Shown here: positions 1 through 5,136 of the stretch, piece after piece
Layout of the letters: the number at the start of each line of letters is the position of its first letter
Numbering within the stretch: position 1 is the stretch's first letter
NCBI GenBank assembly: GCA_902491135.1
Contig: CABUGR010000105.1
Location: forward strand, 1-5,136
Length of the DNA: 5,136 nt
Reading direction: 5' to 3'
DNA from: an uncultured Collinsella sp.
GTDB taxonomy: Bacteria; Actinomycetota; Coriobacteriia; Coriobacteriales; Coriobacteriaceae
Made by a program: the position numbers and the translations under genes
The notes under the pieces: generated by a model
The model's input: only the letters and a program-made list of their open reading frames with translations
Databases searched by the model: none
What the model was told of the DNA's origin: nothing

Positions 1-1
1 A

Positions 2-1153
2 AAGAGTGATCCATTCTCGCGTCTGCTTGCCATCATCTCCGAGATTCTGCAACCGGTTCTTGGCGTGCTTATGGCCGGTGGCTTTATCAAGTCGATGCTC
101 GCGCTCTGCACGGTTGCCGGTTGGCTTGCCAAGGACAGCAATACGTATGTGACGCTCTCGGCAATCGGAGATTCGGTCTTCTATTACTTTCCGCTAATCA
201 TTGGCTGGACGTCGGCCAAGAAGTTCGGACTTAAGCCCGTTATGGGAATGGCGCTCGGTGGTATCCTCGTCTACCCGACGCTCGTTGCCCTTATGGGCGG
301 AGATCCGCTCTACACGCTCGGCGCCGGCACGGTCTTCGAGTCCAATGTCTACGGTGATATTTTTGGCATCCCGCTGATCATGCAGAATTACTCATCGACG
401 ATTCTGCCTGCGATCTTTATCGTCTGGATTGCCTCCAAGGTGCACAAGGCCCTTTCTAACGCGCTGCCCGCGCTTGTGAGCTCGTTCTTCTCCAACATCC
501 TGACGCTCCTCATTTGCGGCATCCTTGGCCTGCTTGTGGTCGGTCCGGTCATGACGGTCCTCTCCAACATCGTTGCCCAGATCATCTTGATGCTCATCAA
601 CTTCCAGCCCGCCATCGCCGGCTTCGTCATCGGCACGTTCTGGAGCCTGCTCGTCATGTTCGGCCTGCACTGGGGTATCATCCCGCTGTGGTTCCTCGAT
701 GTCGCAACCTACGGCTATGACCTCATTAATCCGCTCGTGTATGCAGGCGGTTGTGCCATCGCCGGTGCTGTGCTTGGCATGATCATCCGAACCAAGGATT
801 CCGAGGAAAATGCTGCCGTCAACATTCCCGCCCTTGTCTCTTCGATTTTCGGTGTCAACGAGCCTGCGCTTTACGCCATCTTGCTGCCGCGTAAGCGCCT
901 TATGTGGGCAACCTTTATTTCCGCTGGTGTAGGCGGCGCCATCGCCGGCCTCATGGGTGCCAAACTCTATGCCTTCGGTGCCTCCGGCCCGCTCGGTTTT
1001 CCGAGCTTTATTAACCCTGCCGGCATCGACATGGGCTTTATCGGCCTTGTCATCTCCGGTGTGGTCGCTTTCGTTCTGGCTCTTGTCGCCGCTATGGTGA
1101 TCGGTACCAGGAAGGACGAGGGCGGTAAGGCGCTCAACATCTCGGTGGACTAG
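2..1153 (+). CDS. PTS sugar transporter EIIC domain, 3' part of gene (beta-glucoside/sucrose/trehalose class)
   Basis: This is the membrane channel part of a phosphotransferase-system permease, which imports a sugar and phosphorylates it. The frame is open from base 2, so the true start and any EIIB domain lie left of the window; the GTG at 65 is internal. About 383 residues are visible, mostly hydrophobic membrane segments. The opening stretch (SEILQPVLGVLMAGGFIK) matches the start of Glc-superfamily EIIC domains. The conserved substrate-loop motif appears as GVNEPALYAILLPRKR, with GVNEP at 851-865; many relatives have GITEP or GVTEP here. The protein ends about 95 residues later in a short polar tail (GTRKDEGGKALNISVD) with no linker and no EIIA domain, so phosphate must come from a separate EIIA. 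The sugar cannot be told from this part; a beta-glucoside or another disaccharide is likely. Confident for family, not for substrate. Confidence 0.9.
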   Translation, partial: KSDPFSRLLAIISEILQPVLGVLMAGGFIKSMLALCTVAGWLAKDSNTYVTLSAIGDSVFYYFPLIIGWTSAKKFGLKPVMGMALGGILVYPTLVALMGGDPLYTLGAGTVFESNVYGDIFGIPLIMQNYSSTILPAIFIVWIASKVHKALSNALPALVSSFFSNILTLLICGILGLLVVGPVMTVLSNIVAQIILMLINFQPAIAGFVIGTFWSLLVMFGLHWGIIPLWFLDVATYGYDLINPLVYAGGCAIAGAVLGMIIRTKDSEENAAVNIPALVSSIFGVNEPALYAILLPRKRLMWATFISAGVGGAIAGLMGAKLYAFGASGPLGFPSFINPAGIDMGFIGLVISGVVAFVLALVAAMVIGTRKDEGGKALNISVD

Positions 1154-1173
1154 TCTGTCTGCGCACTTTAACT

Positions 1174-1214
1174 AAATATGCCTCGGACGGCGACGTGCCG
1201 CCCGAGGCATATTT
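1174..1214 (+). terminator. Hairpin terminator after the PTS gene, possibly bidirectional
   Basis: The arms are 1174-1190 (AAATATGCCTCGGACGG) and 1198-1214 (CCGCCCGAGGCATATTT). They pair over 17 positions with one A/C mismatch around the 7-nt loop CGACGTG. The hairpin starts 21 nt after the PTS stop codon and is followed by a T-rich but interrupted run (GTGTTTTG, 1215-1222). The A/T-rich base of the stem gives a short U run on either strand, so it could also stop transcription of the LysR gene, which ends 63 nt away and converges on it. I see nothing else in 1215-1276 beyond a weak 6-bp hairpin. Confidence 0.75.
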
Positions 1215-1276
1215 GTGTTTTGTGCCGTTGTCAGCGTGTTTGCGGACACAAGTCTGCGGTTGTGGAGCAGCGGGGA

Positions 1277-2194
1277 TTATGACGGTCGTGCCGCGGTGGA
1301 AGACGTACGGTCGCCCTGCAGGAGCTGACGGTAGGGGAGGAAGCCGATGAACGAGACGACCGCCTGCGAGTGCGCGGCGTTTCGCTTGAGGTAGAGCCTG
1401 ACCTCGGAGGTCGTCGCGGGCTCGAGCGGCACCAGGGCTACCTTTCCGCTGGCAAGCGATTCCGCCGGCTTGCGCATGAGGAATGAGACGCCGGCGCCGC
1501 GTGCGACAAGAGAGATGATGTTCTCGGCTCGTTTGCCGGTGAACGTAACGCGTGGGCCAAATCCAGCTTCGCGACAAAGGGAAAGGACGCTTACGAACGA
1601 GCCTTGGGGAAGCATGAGGAAATTCTCGTCGATAAGGTCGTCTATCTCGACGGTGTCACGTTCGGCGAGCGGATGGTCGAGCGGAAGGACGGCCACGAGC
1701 CGGTCAGTCGTAAAGGGAATCTTTTTGAACTCCGGCTCGATGGCGCCACTGTCACGGATGAAGGCCAGGTCAATGTCCTCGTGCAGGAGCATACGCTTGA
1801 GTGTGTCGCCCTCGCCCTCGATGAGCTCAACAGAATATGAGGGGTTCGCCTGCTGAAAATCGATGACGGCGTCCGTGATCCCATAAGGGGCCATAATGGG
1901 GATAGAACCTACGGTGAGGTGCTCGAGCGGCTCACCTGCGCCTATTTGAATGGCGGCAAGATAGCGGTGCTGAAGCGTCGCAATTTTTTGCGCATAGGGG
2001 AGGAGCGCTTCACCTTGCGCGGTGAGTGTTACGTGGCGCTGGCTTCGATCGATGAGTTTGCAGCCGAGTTCGTGCTCCATTGCCATGATGTGCTTGGAGA
2101 GGGTTGATTGCGACATGAAAAGCAGTTCCGCCGCATCAAGAAACGTGCGTGACTGCGCTAAGATGGCGAATTCGCCAAAGCGGCTGATATCCAT
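1277..2194 (-). CDS. LysR-family transcriptional regulator
   Basis: This is a DNA-binding regulator of 305 residues, the usual length for the family, that probably responds to a small-molecule ligand. The N-terminal winged helix-turn-helix is clear: residues 17-50 carry the family pattern TFLDAAELLFMSQSTLSKHI followed by MEHELGCKLIDR. A linker helix runs to about residue 90. The effector-binding domain begins near residue 93 (LTVGSIPIMAPYG), with DLAFIRDSG typical of its first lobe. The ATG at 2194 is supported by GGAGG at 2202-2206, 7 nt away. That site lies within the 10-bp palindrome GGAGGCCTCC (2197-2206), which could fold weakly. The deformylase-family gene ends 36 nt upstream on the same strand, so the two are probably co-transcribed. 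The last dozen residues (GDRTSSTAARPS) are low-complexity. Ligand and targets are unknown; the divergent MFS exporter and the convergent PTS gene are both possible targets. Confidence 0.92.
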   Translation of the reverse strand: MDISRFGEFAILAQSRTFLDAAELLFMSQSTLSKHIMAMEHELGCKLIDRSQRHVTLTAQGEALLPYAQKIATLQHRYLAAIQIGAGEPLEHLTVGSIPIMAPYGITDAVIDFQQANPSYSVELIEGEGDTLKRMLLHEDIDLAFIRDSGAIEPEFKKIPFTTDRLVAVLPLDHPLAERDTVEIDDLIDENFLMLPQGSFVSVLSLCREAGFGPRVTFTGKRAENIISLVARGAGVSFLMRKPAESLASGKVALVPLEPATTSEVRLYLKRNAAHSQAVVSFIGFLPYRQLLQGDRTSSTAARPS

Positions 2195-2230
2195 AGGGAG
2201 GCCTCCGGTACCCTCATTTTGGCAGGTGGC

Positions 2231-2641
2231 CTAAACCACGACGCCATTGCAGTGGTCGATTTCGTGCTGGATGATCTCGGCGGTGTAGCCCGAGAAGTTT
2301 TTGATGCGGTGAACGAAGTTCTCGTCCAAATACTCAACCTTAATGCGGCGATAGCGGGTACAGGGACGCTCGCCGATCAGCGAGAGGCATCCTTCGCTCG
2401 TCTGATAGGCATTGACCTGTTCAAGAATTTGAGGGTTGTACATCAGGAGCGCCCTGTTGCCGTCCTTTACGCAGATGATGCGTTTGCGCACACCGATCAT
2501 GTTGGCGGCGAGCCCCACGCACTCGTGCTCATGCTCGTGGAGTGTATCCAGGAGGTCCTGCCCGGTCGCGGCATCGTCGGGCCCCGCGTCTTCGGAAGGC
2601 AGGCGCAAAAAGAACTTGGATTTCATGATGGGCTTAATCAT
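2231..2641 (-). CDS. def: Peptide deformylase family protein, short form
   Basis: Peptide deformylase removes the formyl group from the first methionine of new proteins, using a metal held by one Cys and two His. The 136-residue product shows the three family motifs: CVGLAANMIG at 41-50, SEGCLS at 82-87 (metal ligand Cys85) and QHEIDH at 125-130 (ligands His126 and His130, catalytic Glu127). It departs from the classical enzyme in two ways. Motif 1 has Met48 where classical enzymes have the conserved Gln (GLAAxQ), and the protein stops six residues after HEIDH, without the usual C-terminal helix (E. coli Def has 169 residues). From memory, similar short GLAANMIG proteins are common in Firmicutes and related gut bacteria, so this is a subfamily and not a broken gene. 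The ATG at 2641 is chosen because GAGGAG (2648-2653) lies 6 nt before it and MIKPIM is the family's usual start. An upstream in-frame ATG at 2662 lacks a good site. It could be a housekeeping enzyme or an accessory one. Confidence 0.85.
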   Translation of the reverse strand: MIKPIMKSKFFLRLPSEDAGPDDAATGQDLLDTLHEHEHECVGLAANMIGVRKRIICVKDGNRALLMYNPQILEQVNAYQTSEGCLSLIGERPCTRYRRIKVEYLDENFVHRIKNFSGYTAEIIQHEIDHCNGVVV

Positions 2642-2647
2642 GGCGGG

Positions 2648-2653
2648 CTCCTC
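2648..2653 (-). promoter_or_regulatory. Ribosome-binding site deciding the deformylase start
   Basis: On the minus strand this reads GAGGAG, 6 nt before the ATG at 2639-2641. The longer reading frame continues upstream to about 2857, but none of its other start codons has a comparable site, and the extra residues do not resemble the family. Confidence 0.7.
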
Positions 2654-2679
2654 ATGTCTCATGCTTTCGTGGACTTTTA

Positions 2680-2685
2680 ATAATA
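2680..2685 (-). promoter_or_regulatory. Possible -10 box for the deformylase/LysR unit
   Basis: The minus strand reads TATTAT here, 38 nt before the deformylase ATG, inside a short A/T-rich patch (2675-2685) in otherwise GC-rich sequence. I cannot find a good -35 box 16-18 nt upstream, so this is a tentative call that rests on the -10 match and its position. Confidence 0.3.
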
Positions 2686-2686
2686 G

Positions 2687-2712
2687 CGCGGAAGGAAAGC
2701 TGCGCGTCCGCG
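2687..2712. repeat. Inverted repeat in the divergent promoter region, candidate operator
   Basis: CGCGGA (2687-2692) and TCCGCG (2707-2712) form a perfect 6-bp inverted repeat with a 14-nt spacer. It sits directly between the -10-like TATTAT on the minus strand and the -10-like TACAAT on the plus strand. A protein bound here could control both the deformylase/LysR unit and the MFS gene. The repeat is short and GC-rich, so chance is a real alternative. Confidence 0.3.
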
Positions 2713-2713
2713 T

Positions 2714-2719
2714 TACAAT
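2714..2719 (+). promoter_or_regulatory. Possible -10 box for the MFS gene
   Basis: TACAAT matches the TATAAT consensus at 5 of 6 positions. No convincing -35 lies at the right distance (about 2691-2697 reads GAAGGAA). A TTGACG at 2723-2728 could instead act as a -35, but no good -10 follows it. Either choice starts the transcript well before the MFS ATG at 2847, giving a leader of about 75-120 nt that holds both hairpins described below. Confidence 0.3.
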
Positions 2720-2771
2720 CTTTTGACGTTGGACCATGTTGCCAGATTCGTCGTGTACGGCGTCTGGCGTA

Positions 2772-2800
2772 AGTCTAGGGCTCATTTTTCGCCCTGGACT
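2772..2800 (+). promoter_or_regulatory. Leader hairpin 1 upstream of the MFS gene
   Basis: The arm 2772-2781 (AGTCTAGGGC) pairs with 2791-2800 (GCCCTGGACT). This gives 10 bp, one of them a G-U pair, around the loop TCATTTTTC. There is no T run after the stem, so it is not a standard terminator. It ends one base before leader hairpin 2. Part of its right arm can instead pair with 2809-2815 (see hairpin 2). Confidence 0.4.
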
Positions 2801-2801
2801 G

Positions 2802-2838
2802 TTCCTCTGGGGCGATGCGACTGTCGTTCCAAGAGGAA
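2802..2838 (+). promoter_or_regulatory. Leader hairpin 2, covering the MFS ribosome-binding site
   Basis: TTCCTCTGG (2802-2810) pairs with CC plus AGAGGAA (2829-2838), leaving A2831 as a bulge. The right arm contains the AGAGGAA part of the ribosome-binding region AAGAGGAAGG (2831-2840) for the ATG at 2847, so the fold would hide it from ribosomes. A competing stem, TCGCCCT (2789-2795) with GGGGCGA (2809-2815), uses bases from both hairpins and would weaken this one. That arrangement resembles a translational switch, but function is inferred from pairing alone. Confidence 0.4.
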
Positions 2839-2846
2839 GGAAATGC

Positions 2847-4262
2847 ATGGGGAGCAAATCTCAGCAACAAGTTCAAGCAACGCCATCGGCCACTGCGGCG
2901 CTTCTCGTCGTTATGTATATTGCAGCCTTTGTTGCCGCGTTTAACGAGAACATCATTAACGTGGCGTTGCACGACATTATGGCAGCCTTTTCGGTGAGTG
3001 CCACCACGGCGCAGTGGCTCGTTTCGGGCTACATGATCGTGACGTCGATCTTTACGGCCATCATGGCCTTCCTGTCCGGCCGTTTCTCGACGCGCAAGCT
3101 GTTGTTTTTCGCATGCGGATGTATGGTCGCCGGCGAAGTCCTGTGTCTGATCGCTCCGTCGTTTAGCGTTTTGCTACCAAGTCGTATTTTGCAGGCTGCG
3201 GGATCGGGCATCTTGTTCCCGCTCATGATGAACGTGGTGCTGTCTTGCGCCCCGCGCGAGAAGCTCGGTCTGTATCTTAGCCTGGGCGGTGCCTGCATTA
3301 CGCTAGGGCCGGCGTTTGGACCCGTAATCAGCGGTCTTATGTGCACGTTGTTCGGCTGGAGGGCGGTGTTCGTAGTGCCGCTGGTGGGCGGCATTGTGGT
3401 CGCTGCGGCGGGCGTTAAGCTTGTTCAGAATGTCGGAGAGCGCTCGAGCACCACGCTTGATATTCTGTCGGTTGTTTTGCTCGCCGCCGGCATTACGGCA
3501 TTCGTGTATTCCGTAGGCGAGTTCTCGACCAATCCGATTGCCGGCATCGTGGCGCTTTTCGCCGCCATTGTGCTGCTCGGCCTGTTTGCGGCCCGTCAGC
3601 TCAAGCTCGAGCATCCGGTGCTTAACGTGCGTCCCATGGCGAGCGTTCGTTTTTGGCCCGCGTGCCTGCTTGTGGTGGTGTCGATGATGACGACGTTCTC
3701 GATGAGCGTTTTGTTGCCGCTCTATTTTGAGGGCGCATACGGCATGACCGCACTTATTGCGGGCTTGCTCATTTTGCCGGCGATTGCCTGCAACGCCGTG
3801 ACCTCGATTGTGGGCGGACGCGTGATGGACGCCCGTGGCGCATGGCCGCTGCTGCCGGTCGGCTTTGCCCTGATTGCCGTGGGGCAGACTGCCATCTCGA
3901 TGACGGCGGCAAGTATGAACATCGGCGTCGTCGTGGCGCTGACCGTTGTGGTGTATGCCGGAGTCGGTTTGGTGCTGAGCCCCTCGCAAACGGCCGGCTT
4001 GGAGACGCTGCCTGCCGCTGAGCATCCCCACGGAACGGCATTGCTTAACACGTGGAACATGATTGCCGCATCGTTTGGCCCATCGCTGTTTATCGGTCTG
4101 CTCTCGAGTTCTGCGGCGACTGCCGGCGCGGCTGGCGCTGCGACCGACGTTGCCCAGGCGATTGGATTTGCAACTGCCGTGCGTGTGGCGGCTGTGATTG
4201 CCGTGGTCGGGTTCGCGACGTCGCTGGTGTACGCTCGTCGCGAGTCGCACATGTCGCATTAA
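2847..4262 (+). CDS. MFS drug-efflux-type transporter, DHA2 (EmrB/QacA) family
   Basis: This is an inner-membrane proton-driven exporter of 471 residues, the usual size for 14-helix DHA2 proteins. Family motifs appear in order. NENIINVAL (33-41) corresponds to the DxTIVNVAL motif of helix 1, with Asn33 at the usual Asp position. AQWLVSGYMI (55-64) follows, then loop 2-3 motif A in the form GRFSTRKL (78-85). Motif B is RILQAAGSG (113-121), and the export-specific motif C is LGPAFGPVISG (153-163), followed by GWR. I chose the ATG at 2847 because AGAGGAAGG lies just before it and the 15-20 polar residues that follow suit a cytoplasmic N-terminus. The frame extends back to an ATG at 2736 that lacks a ribosome-binding site. 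The gene is alone on its strand, divergent from the deformylase/LysR unit. The substrate is unknown; drugs, bile salts or metabolites are typical for the family. Confidence 0.9.
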   Translation: MGSKSQQQVQATPSATAALLVVMYIAAFVAAFNENIINVALHDIMAAFSVSATTAQWLVSGYMIVTSIFTAIMAFLSGRFSTRKLLFFACGCMVAGEVLCLIAPSFSVLLPSRILQAAGSGILFPLMMNVVLSCAPREKLGLYLSLGGACITLGPAFGPVISGLMCTLFGWRAVFVVPLVGGIVVAAAGVKLVQNVGERSSTTLDILSVVLLAAGITAFVYSVGEFSTNPIAGIVALFAAIVLLGLFAARQLKLEHPVLNVRPMASVRFWPACLLVVVSMMTTFSMSVLLPLYFEGAYGMTALIAGLLILPAIACNAVTSIVGGRVMDARGAWPLLPVGFALIAVGQTAISMTAASMNIGVVVALTVVVYAGVGLVLSPSQTAGLETLPAAEHPHGTALLNTWNMIAASFGPSLFIGLLSSSAATAGAAGAATDVAQAIGFATAVRVAAVIAVVGFATSLVYARRESHMSH

Positions 4263-4414
4263 TGTGTGCACATAGATTCTGCAGCTAGATTGGATGGCAA
4301 CACCATAAACTAATGGACGTTTTGCCGAGAGGCATGAATGTTTAAAGCGCAAAGAGTGCGCGACGGGCCCCGCGAATGGGGCGATGATGCCCGAGAGGGC
4401 TAAGAAGGAGTCTC
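4263..4414 (+). promoter_or_regulatory. Intergenic leader with four small hairpins before the RGG protein gene
   Basis: The first half (4263-4346) is A/T-richer than its surroundings and probably holds a promoter, but I find no well-spaced -35/-10 pair. Four perfect short hairpins follow: TGCC-GAGA-GGCA (4323-4334), GCGCA-AAGAG-TGCGC (4347-4361), GCCCC-GCGAAT-GGGGC (4367-4382) and GCCC-GAGA-GGGC (4389-4400). The first and last share a GAGA (GNRA) tetraloop and near-identical stems. The ribosome-binding site AAGGAG (4405-4410) begins 4 nt after the last one. No T-rich tract is present, so I do not call a terminator for the MFS gene here. Confidence 0.45.
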
Positions 4415-5136
4415 ATGTCCGAGAACGAAGAGATCATGAACGAGACCGAGAACGAGACCATGGCTGCCGAGGTTGAGGCAGTCGAGACCGTGGAGACCGA
4501 AGCTGCCGAGGTTGAGGCTGCTGACGAGGTTTCCGCCGAGGAGGAGGCCGAGGTTGTCGAGGCCGCCGTTGATTACGATGACGAAGAGCTGATGGACAAG
4601 ATGCAGAAGGCCGCCCGCCTGCTGCGTAGCCGTCGCTTTGCTATTTCCAAGGAGGAGGAGGCCAAGGCCGAGCGCATGGCGAACATCGAGCGCGCCATCA
4701 AGCTTCTTGACCTCAAGCCCAAGATGGAGCAGAAGGAAATGTCCGACCTGCTGGGCATGCGCCTCCGTGAGCTCGATGGCCTGATGGCCGAGGCCGAGGC
4801 TGCCGATCTGGTCGGCCGCATCGACGACGCCGAGGGCGATATGCGCAAGATTGTTGTCTTCGCCGCCGAGGATGCCGCTGAGGGCCTGGTCGAGCTTGCC
4901 AACAAGAAGGAGAAGCTCCTGCCCGAGCTTTCTTATGAGGAGGCCACCGAGCTGATGGCCGCTCTCGATAAGGTTATCGCTCCGCTCGTCGCCATGGGCC
5001 TGGACGAGGACCGCGGTCCTCGCGGCGGCCGTGACGACCGTGGCGGCCGCGGTGGCGATCGCGGCGGCCGTGGCGGCTTTGGCGATCGCGGTGGCCGTGG
5101 CGGTGACCGTGGCGGTCGCGGTGGCGATCGCGGCGG
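4415..5136 (+). CDS. Acidic protein with MarR-like winged-helix middle and RGG-repeat tail, 5' part of gene
   Basis: No exact family is recognised. The frame opens at the ATG at 4415, after AAGGAG (4405-4410), and runs off the right edge; 240 codons are visible. Three parts can be seen. Residues 1-61 hold 26 Asp/Glu and no Lys/Arg, so they are probably disordered. Residues about 62-197 are helical and charged. Within them, MEQKEMSDLLGMRLRELDGL (104-123), then AEAADLVGRID and DMRKIVVF (142-149), follow the order of a MarR-type winged helix: helix 2, recognition helix, then a wing with a D-x-R turn. ELSYEEATELMAALDKVI (171-188) resembles the closing dimer helix of MarR proteins. From residue 200 on comes DRGGRGG-type repeat sequence, with 12 Arg and no Lys in 41 residues. 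RGG tails usually bind RNA or nucleic acids. A nucleic-acid-binding role is likely; whether it acts on DNA, RNA or ribosomes is open. Confidence 0.8.
   Translation, partial: MSENEEIMNETENETMAAEVEAVETVETEAAEVEAADEVSAEEEAEVVEAAVDYDDEELMDKMQKAARLLRSRRFAISKEEEAKAERMANIERAIKLLDLKPKMEQKEMSDLLGMRLRELDGLMAEAEAADLVGRIDDAEGDMRKIVVFAAEDAAEGLVELANKKEKLLPELSYEEATELMAALDKVIAPLVAMGLDEDRGPRGGRDDRGGRGGDRGGRGGFGDRGGRGGDRGGRGGDRG
5036..5136 (+). repeat. 21-bp coding repeats for the DRGGRGG tail
   Basis: Seven-codon units (Asp-Arg-Gly-Gly-Arg-Gly-Gly) start at 5036, 5057, 5084, 5105 and 5126. The second unit carries an extra Phe-Gly pair (6 nt), and the array continues past the edge. The copies differ mainly at third codon positions (GGC/GGT, CGC/CGT). 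The palindrome GCGATCGC occurs at 5055-5062, 5082-5089 and 5124-5131 as a result of the Gly-Asp-Arg codons. Such an array can change copy number by slippage. Confidence 0.85.

Noticed and set aside
1242..1257. Hairpin GCGGAC-ACAA-GTCTGC after the LysR gene as its own terminator
   Set aside because: It has six pairs including a G-U pair and no T run on the minus strand. The larger hairpin at 1174-1214 is a better candidate.
2219..2680. Plus-strand open frame across the deformylase gene
   Set aside because: It mirrors the deformylase gene on the other strand, which has all three family motifs and a good ribosome-binding site.
2736..2846. N-terminal extension of the MFS protein from the ATG at 2736
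   Set aside because: There is no properly spaced ribosome-binding site, and the added residues do not resemble DHA2 proteins. The ATG at 2847 has a good site.
4248..4272. Stem CACAT/ATGTG and the palindrome TGTGCACA at the end of the MFS gene as a terminator
   Set aside because: The stem is only 5-6 bp, overlaps the stop codon and has no T-rich tract after it.
3303..4352. Long open frame on the minus strand across the MFS gene
   Set aside because: It is antisense to a clear transporter gene. Its translation is rich in Arg, His and Gln with no recognisable domain, as expected from the opposite strand of a GC-rich membrane protein gene.
4573..4905. Minus-strand open frame within the RGG protein gene
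   Set aside because: It is Ser/Arg-rich antisense translation of Glu/Ala/Leu codons and has no recognisable domain. The plus-strand gene has a good start and clear domain order.
5036..5136. Tandem repeats as a CRISPR array or noncoding satellite
   Set aside because: The units are contiguous without unique spacers and stay in frame with the upstream gene as DRGGRGG codons.

Overview
The window looks like an ordinary chromosomal stretch of a moderately high-GC bacterium, most likely a gut Coriobacteriia (Collinsella-like) species. That assignment is an inference from GC-rich codon use, the gene types and my general recollection of related proteins; no marker gene proves it. I see no rRNA, tRNA, CRISPR array, insertion sequence or phage gene.

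Layout: (1) 2-1153 (+) is the 3' part of a PTS sugar permease (EIIC, beta-glucoside/sucrose/trehalose class) that runs in from the left edge and ends without a fused EIIA domain. (2) 1174-1214 is a 17-bp hairpin between convergent genes, the probable terminator. (3) 1277-2194 (-) is a LysR-type regulator. Just upstream of it on the same strand is 2231-2641 (-), a short peptide-deformylase-family protein; the 36-nt gap suggests a two-gene operon. (4) 2642-2846 is a divergent control region with an inverted repeat, -10-like boxes and a leader that can fold into two hairpins, one covering the ribosome-binding site of the next gene. (5) 2847-4262 (+) is a drug-efflux-type MFS transporter (DHA2 family). 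(6) 4263-4414 is an intergenic leader holding four small hairpins in a row, two of them with GAGA loops. (7) 4415 to the right edge (+) is the first 240 codons of an unusual protein: a very acidic N-terminus, a middle that reads like a MarR-type winged helix, and an Arg-Gly-rich (RGG) tail coded by 21-bp repeats.

Working together: the LysR/deformylase unit and the MFS exporter are divergently arranged, so the LysR protein is a reasonable candidate to control the exporter, though nothing in the sequence proves it. The PTS gene belongs to a carbohydrate-uptake locus lying to the left. The RGG protein appears to be a separate transcription unit. The least ordinary part of the window is this last gene with its structured leader; the MFS leader is second.
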